This document shows positions 61,815-64,000 of a stretch of DNA of 64,000 nt, piece after piece. The stretch's first letter is position 1. The number at the start of each line of letters is the position of its first letter. The notes beneath the pieces were generated by a model, which saw only the letters and a list, made by a program, of their open reading frames with translations, was not told where the DNA came from and did no database searches. The translations under genes were made by a program, and so were the position numbers. This stretch comes from G963677445 sp963677445. GTDB taxonomy: Bacteria; Bacteroidota; Ignavibacteria; Ignavibacteriales; Melioribacteraceae. The stretch lies in assembly GCA_963677445.2 (NCBI GenBank), contig CAXXGF010000034.1, forward strand, positions 1-64,000. The letters are read 5' to 3'.

Positions 61815-62260
61815 GTACGTATTTAGAATCGCGGCCTGACTATCGGCAACATGTAATTTCAGAACTCCTTACTCCTCGCAAAATGAAATCGCGGAAATTT
61901 ATCGCGAATTATCAGATCGCAAGCTCTCAATATAAATAGTATTTCTCATTCATCAAGCTAACAATAAAATTGATGTTTCATTTTAATGTATGAAAAGTTG
62001 TATCTGTCGTCCCTGACGGGACTTTTTGTGAATGTACGTTACCCATTTACCCCACAATGAATTGCGGGGCTATTTTCTGCTGTCCCTGGCGGGACTCTCC
62101 TCCAGACTTCTATCCCGCAATTTTATTTTGCGAATGAATCCATGTAAGTTATTGTATTTTATAACCGGGATCAGGAGTTCTGAATTTGCGGGCTTTTTGA
62201 CAAATTTTACTCCCTTGATTATCCTCAACATGTTGGCTTTAGTGTGGTGATAAGAGCCTA
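61815..62260 (-). repeat. Inverted third copy of the 59421 repeat, split by the MITE
   Basis: The left part (about 61822-61854, AGAATCGCGGCCTGACTATC) and right part (62188-62260, GCGGGCTTTTTGACAAATTT) join to the reverse complement of 59421-59545 once the MITE and one AATTT are removed. Confidence 0.85.
61860..62182 (+). mobile_element. MITE with 12-bp terminal inverted repeats, copy 2
   Basis: 323 bp between CAGAACTCCTTA (61860-61871) and TCAGGAGTTCTG (62171-62182). The target duplication AATTT is at 61855-61859 and 62183-62187. The interior matches copy 1 at 19568-19908 (TGTTTCATTTTA, GTCCCTGACGGGACTTTTTG, CCCCACAATGAATTGCGGGG, TCCAGACTTCTATCCCGC). No transposase. Confidence 0.93.
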
Positions 62261-62276
62261 TATCCCCGGTGACACT

Positions 62277-64000
62277 TTATACCGGGGATTTTGCCTTTTC
62301 AAAAATCACTTCATGAATTATTCTCTGTGAAAACTTCACCAGGAATTTAACAGCATCTTCGGGAGAGCTGTATTTATTTTCAAGCTCAAATTTCATTACA
62401 TTTTTTTCATGCTTCAGACTCACGGTTTTGCTGTAATTATCAACAATAAACTGCATAAGAACCGTAAACTTATTGGTATAAAACTCCTCATTTTCCGCCT
62501 TCGGAAGTATTACGGCCATACGGTTCCTTTGAATCACAATCCTTTCAAATAGCGCGTAGGAAGCGTAATATCTCAGAACAGCGGTTTCAATCATTCTTTC
62601 AACCACAACAGGCGCCTTGCCGAAACGATCCTCCATCTCTTCCCTGATCTCCTCGAGCTCATCAATCTTTTTCATACTGAAAAGCGCGGTATAAAACCCG
62701 AGACGGTCCGACTGATCGGGCATATAATCCTGCGGAATGCCAATTTCAAAATAAGTGTCAATTTTTGGTTCAGTCCTTTCAACTTCAACCGGGAGGTCAT
62801 TAAATATTTCGCTGAATTCCTCTTTTTTCAATTCTTCAACAGCCTCATCCAGCAGTTTCACATACATATCAAACCCGACTGTGTCGATTGAGCCGCTCTG
62901 CTCGGTGCCAAGCAGGTTTCCCGCGCCCCTGATTTCCAGATCGCGCATGGAAAGATTAAATCCCTCTCCCAGGTCGGTATATTCCTCAATAGCCTGGAGC
63001 CTCCTCACAGCTTTTTGTGTGATTGTGTTCATTGAGGGAACAAGAAGATAAGCATAAGCCTGACGGTCGGAACGTCCCACCCTTCCTCTCAACTGGTGAA
63101 GTTCGGCAAGGCCAAACCGGTCCGCCCTGTTGATAATGATCGTATTAACATTGGGAATATCCAGACCCGATTCAATGATCTTGGTGGCAATAAGCATATG
63201 ATGTTTTCTATTCAGAAAATCATGGATTACCTTTTCAAGCTGAAGCGGTTTCATCTGGCCGTGAGCGACCCCGATATTGATCTCGGGAATATGTTTCTGT
63301 ATATAGGCCGCGATCAGCTCTATCGACCTGACCCTGTCGTGGACAAAATAAATCTGACCGTTTCTTTTTATCTCCTCAAGAACCCACTCCCTCACCTTCA
63401 TAATATCAAAAACTTCCACCTTTGTATAAATCGGCTGCCTGTTTGGCGGAGGTGTGGCAATTATGGATAAATCCCTGGCCCCAAGCAGCGACAGATTAAG
63501 TGTTCTCGGAATAGGAGTTGCCGTGAGTGTCAGGGTATCAACATTTGCCCGCGTCGTACGCAGCTTTTCTTTCGCCATCACTCCGAATCGCTGCTCTTCA
63601 TCAATTATTAAAAGACCAAGATTCTGAAACTTTACATCCTGCGATAAAAGCCGGTGTGTTCCGATTATTACATCCACCTTGTTTTCCGCCAGGTCCTGGA
63701 CTATCTGCTTCTGGGATGACTTGCTCTGAAACCTTGAAAGCACAGCAACTTTTACCGGGAACTGCGCAAGACGGTCTTTGAATGTATAATAATGTTGTTC
63801 GGCCAGGATTGTTGTCGGCACCAGCAAACCCACCTGTTTATTGTCATTTATCGCCTTAAAAGCGGCGCGGACCGCTATTTCCGTTTTGCCGAATCCCACA
63901 TCACCGCATACCAGCCTGTCCATCGGGCTGTCCGATTCCATATCCTCTTTTACCTCCTCCGTTACTTTGGCCTGGTCGGGAGTATCTTCATAAAAGAATG
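62277..64000 (-). CDS. mfd: Transcription-repair coupling factor Mfd, 3' part (5' end outside the window)
   Basis: At least 574 residues, continuing past base 64000. The helicase motor has Walker A GDVGFGKTE, Walker B DEEQRFGV, TATPIPRTLNLSLLGARDLS (translocation/TRG region), and HQLRGRVGRSDRQAYAYLL. The C-terminal D7 regulatory domain follows (EERTEPKIDTYFEIGIPQDYMPDQSDRLGF-like segment with DRFGKAP). Mfd dislodges stalled RNA polymerase and recruits UvrA. The C-terminus ends 48 residues after the last D7 helix, normal for the family. About half the expected 1100 residues are in the window. Confidence 0.95.
   Translation of the reverse strand, partial: FFYEDTPDQAKVTEEVKEDMESDSPMDRLVCGDVGFGKTEIAVRAAFKAINDNKQVGLLVPTTILAEQHYYTFKDRLAQFPVKVAVLSRFQSKSSQKQIVQDLAENKVDVIIGTHRLLSQDVKFQNLGLLIIDEEQRFGVMAKEKLRTTRANVDTLTLTATPIPRTLNLSLLGARDLSIIATPPPNRQPIYTKVEVFDIMKVREWVLEEIKRNGQIYFVHDRVRSIELIAAYIQKHIPEINIGVAHGQMKPLQLEKVIHDFLNRKHHMLIATKIIESGLDIPNVNTIIINRADRFGLAELHQLRGRVGRSDRQAYAYLLVPSMNTITQKAVRRLQAIEEYTDLGEGFNLSMRDLEIRGAGNLLGTEQSGSIDTVGFDMYVKLLDEAVEELKKEEFSEIFNDLPVEVERTEPKIDTYFEIGIPQDYMPDQSDRLGFYTALFSMKKIDELEEIREEMEDRFGKAPVVVERMIETAVLRYYASYALFERIVIQRNRMAVILPKAENEEFYTNKFTVLMQFIVDNYSKTVSLKHEKNVMKFELENKYSSPEDAVKFLVKFSQRIIHEVIFEKAKSPV

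Overview
The window looks like chromosomal DNA of a member of the Ignavibacteria / Bacteroidota-Chlorobi (FCB) group. Evidence: two secreted proteins end in type IX secretion (T9SS) sorting domains with the NYPNPFNP signature. There is a BshB1 bacillithiol deacetylase, DUF2851, DUF5984, DUF1207 and DUF3795 proteins, thioredoxin-fold lipoprotein-like TlpA proteins, and a perfect FCB-type -7 box (TATCTTTG). The DNA is AT-rich with an uneven gene density. Intergenic space is unusually large and packed with dispersed repeats. No tRNA, rRNA or CRISPR array was seen.

Layout. 1-6.8 kb: a phospho-signalling cluster of a decayed linker-rich gene, a zinc-ribbon protein with five tandem AAA+ modules, a zinc-ribbon/FHA protein and a PP2C phosphatase, closed by a terminator. 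7-15 kb: small housekeeping and hypothetical genes (tautomerase, DUF5984, pyrF, DUF2851), an S41 protease remnant and a large unknown gene, separated by repeats. 15.9-26.4 kb: a matrixin-like metalloprotease, two TlpA-like proteins, a U32 (RlhA-type) protein, a T9SS cargo protein and broken toxin-antitoxin genes. 27.5-35.4 kb: a chemoreceptor, an intact IS5/IS1182-type element with target duplication, an acyltransferase/radical-SAM pair, and an IS1595-type transposase lacking its usual first catalytic Asp. 35.5-43.8 kb: a site-2 protease, a tightly overlapping five-gene envelope-glycan operon on the minus strand, a stand-alone receiver and NADP-type glutamate dehydrogenase. 43.9-54.4 kb: repeats, a 435-bp cassette-like insertion carrying its own small gene, broken genes, orphan antitoxins, beta-barrel proteins, truncated PIN toxins and an IS1634-type element. 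54.5-64 kb: a 1296-residue multidomain surface protein, bshB1, a HEPN-MNT pair, DUF302, more repeats and the 3' part of mfd.

The most unusual content is not coding. (1) At least eight intergenic elements share a fixed end A (TAAACTGGC-AGA-GCCAGA) and a fixed end B (TTTTGCGTAGAATTTAACTC then CTTACGGA) but carry different interiors; two of them are joined head-to-tail. (2) A MITE with 12-bp terminal inverted repeats (CAGAACTCCTGA) occurs twice, each time with its own 5-bp target duplication and each time inside another dispersed repeat whose empty site is also present in the window. (3) A 435-bp insertion flanked by 13-bp duplications encodes a 57-residue protein with its own terminator.

Gene decay is the second theme. 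There are four otherwise intact-looking genes with a single-base insertion, several gene fragments, and toxin-antitoxin loci in which the toxin is cut and the antitoxin kept. The single-base insertions could partly be sequencing error, so genes affected are annotated across the shift.
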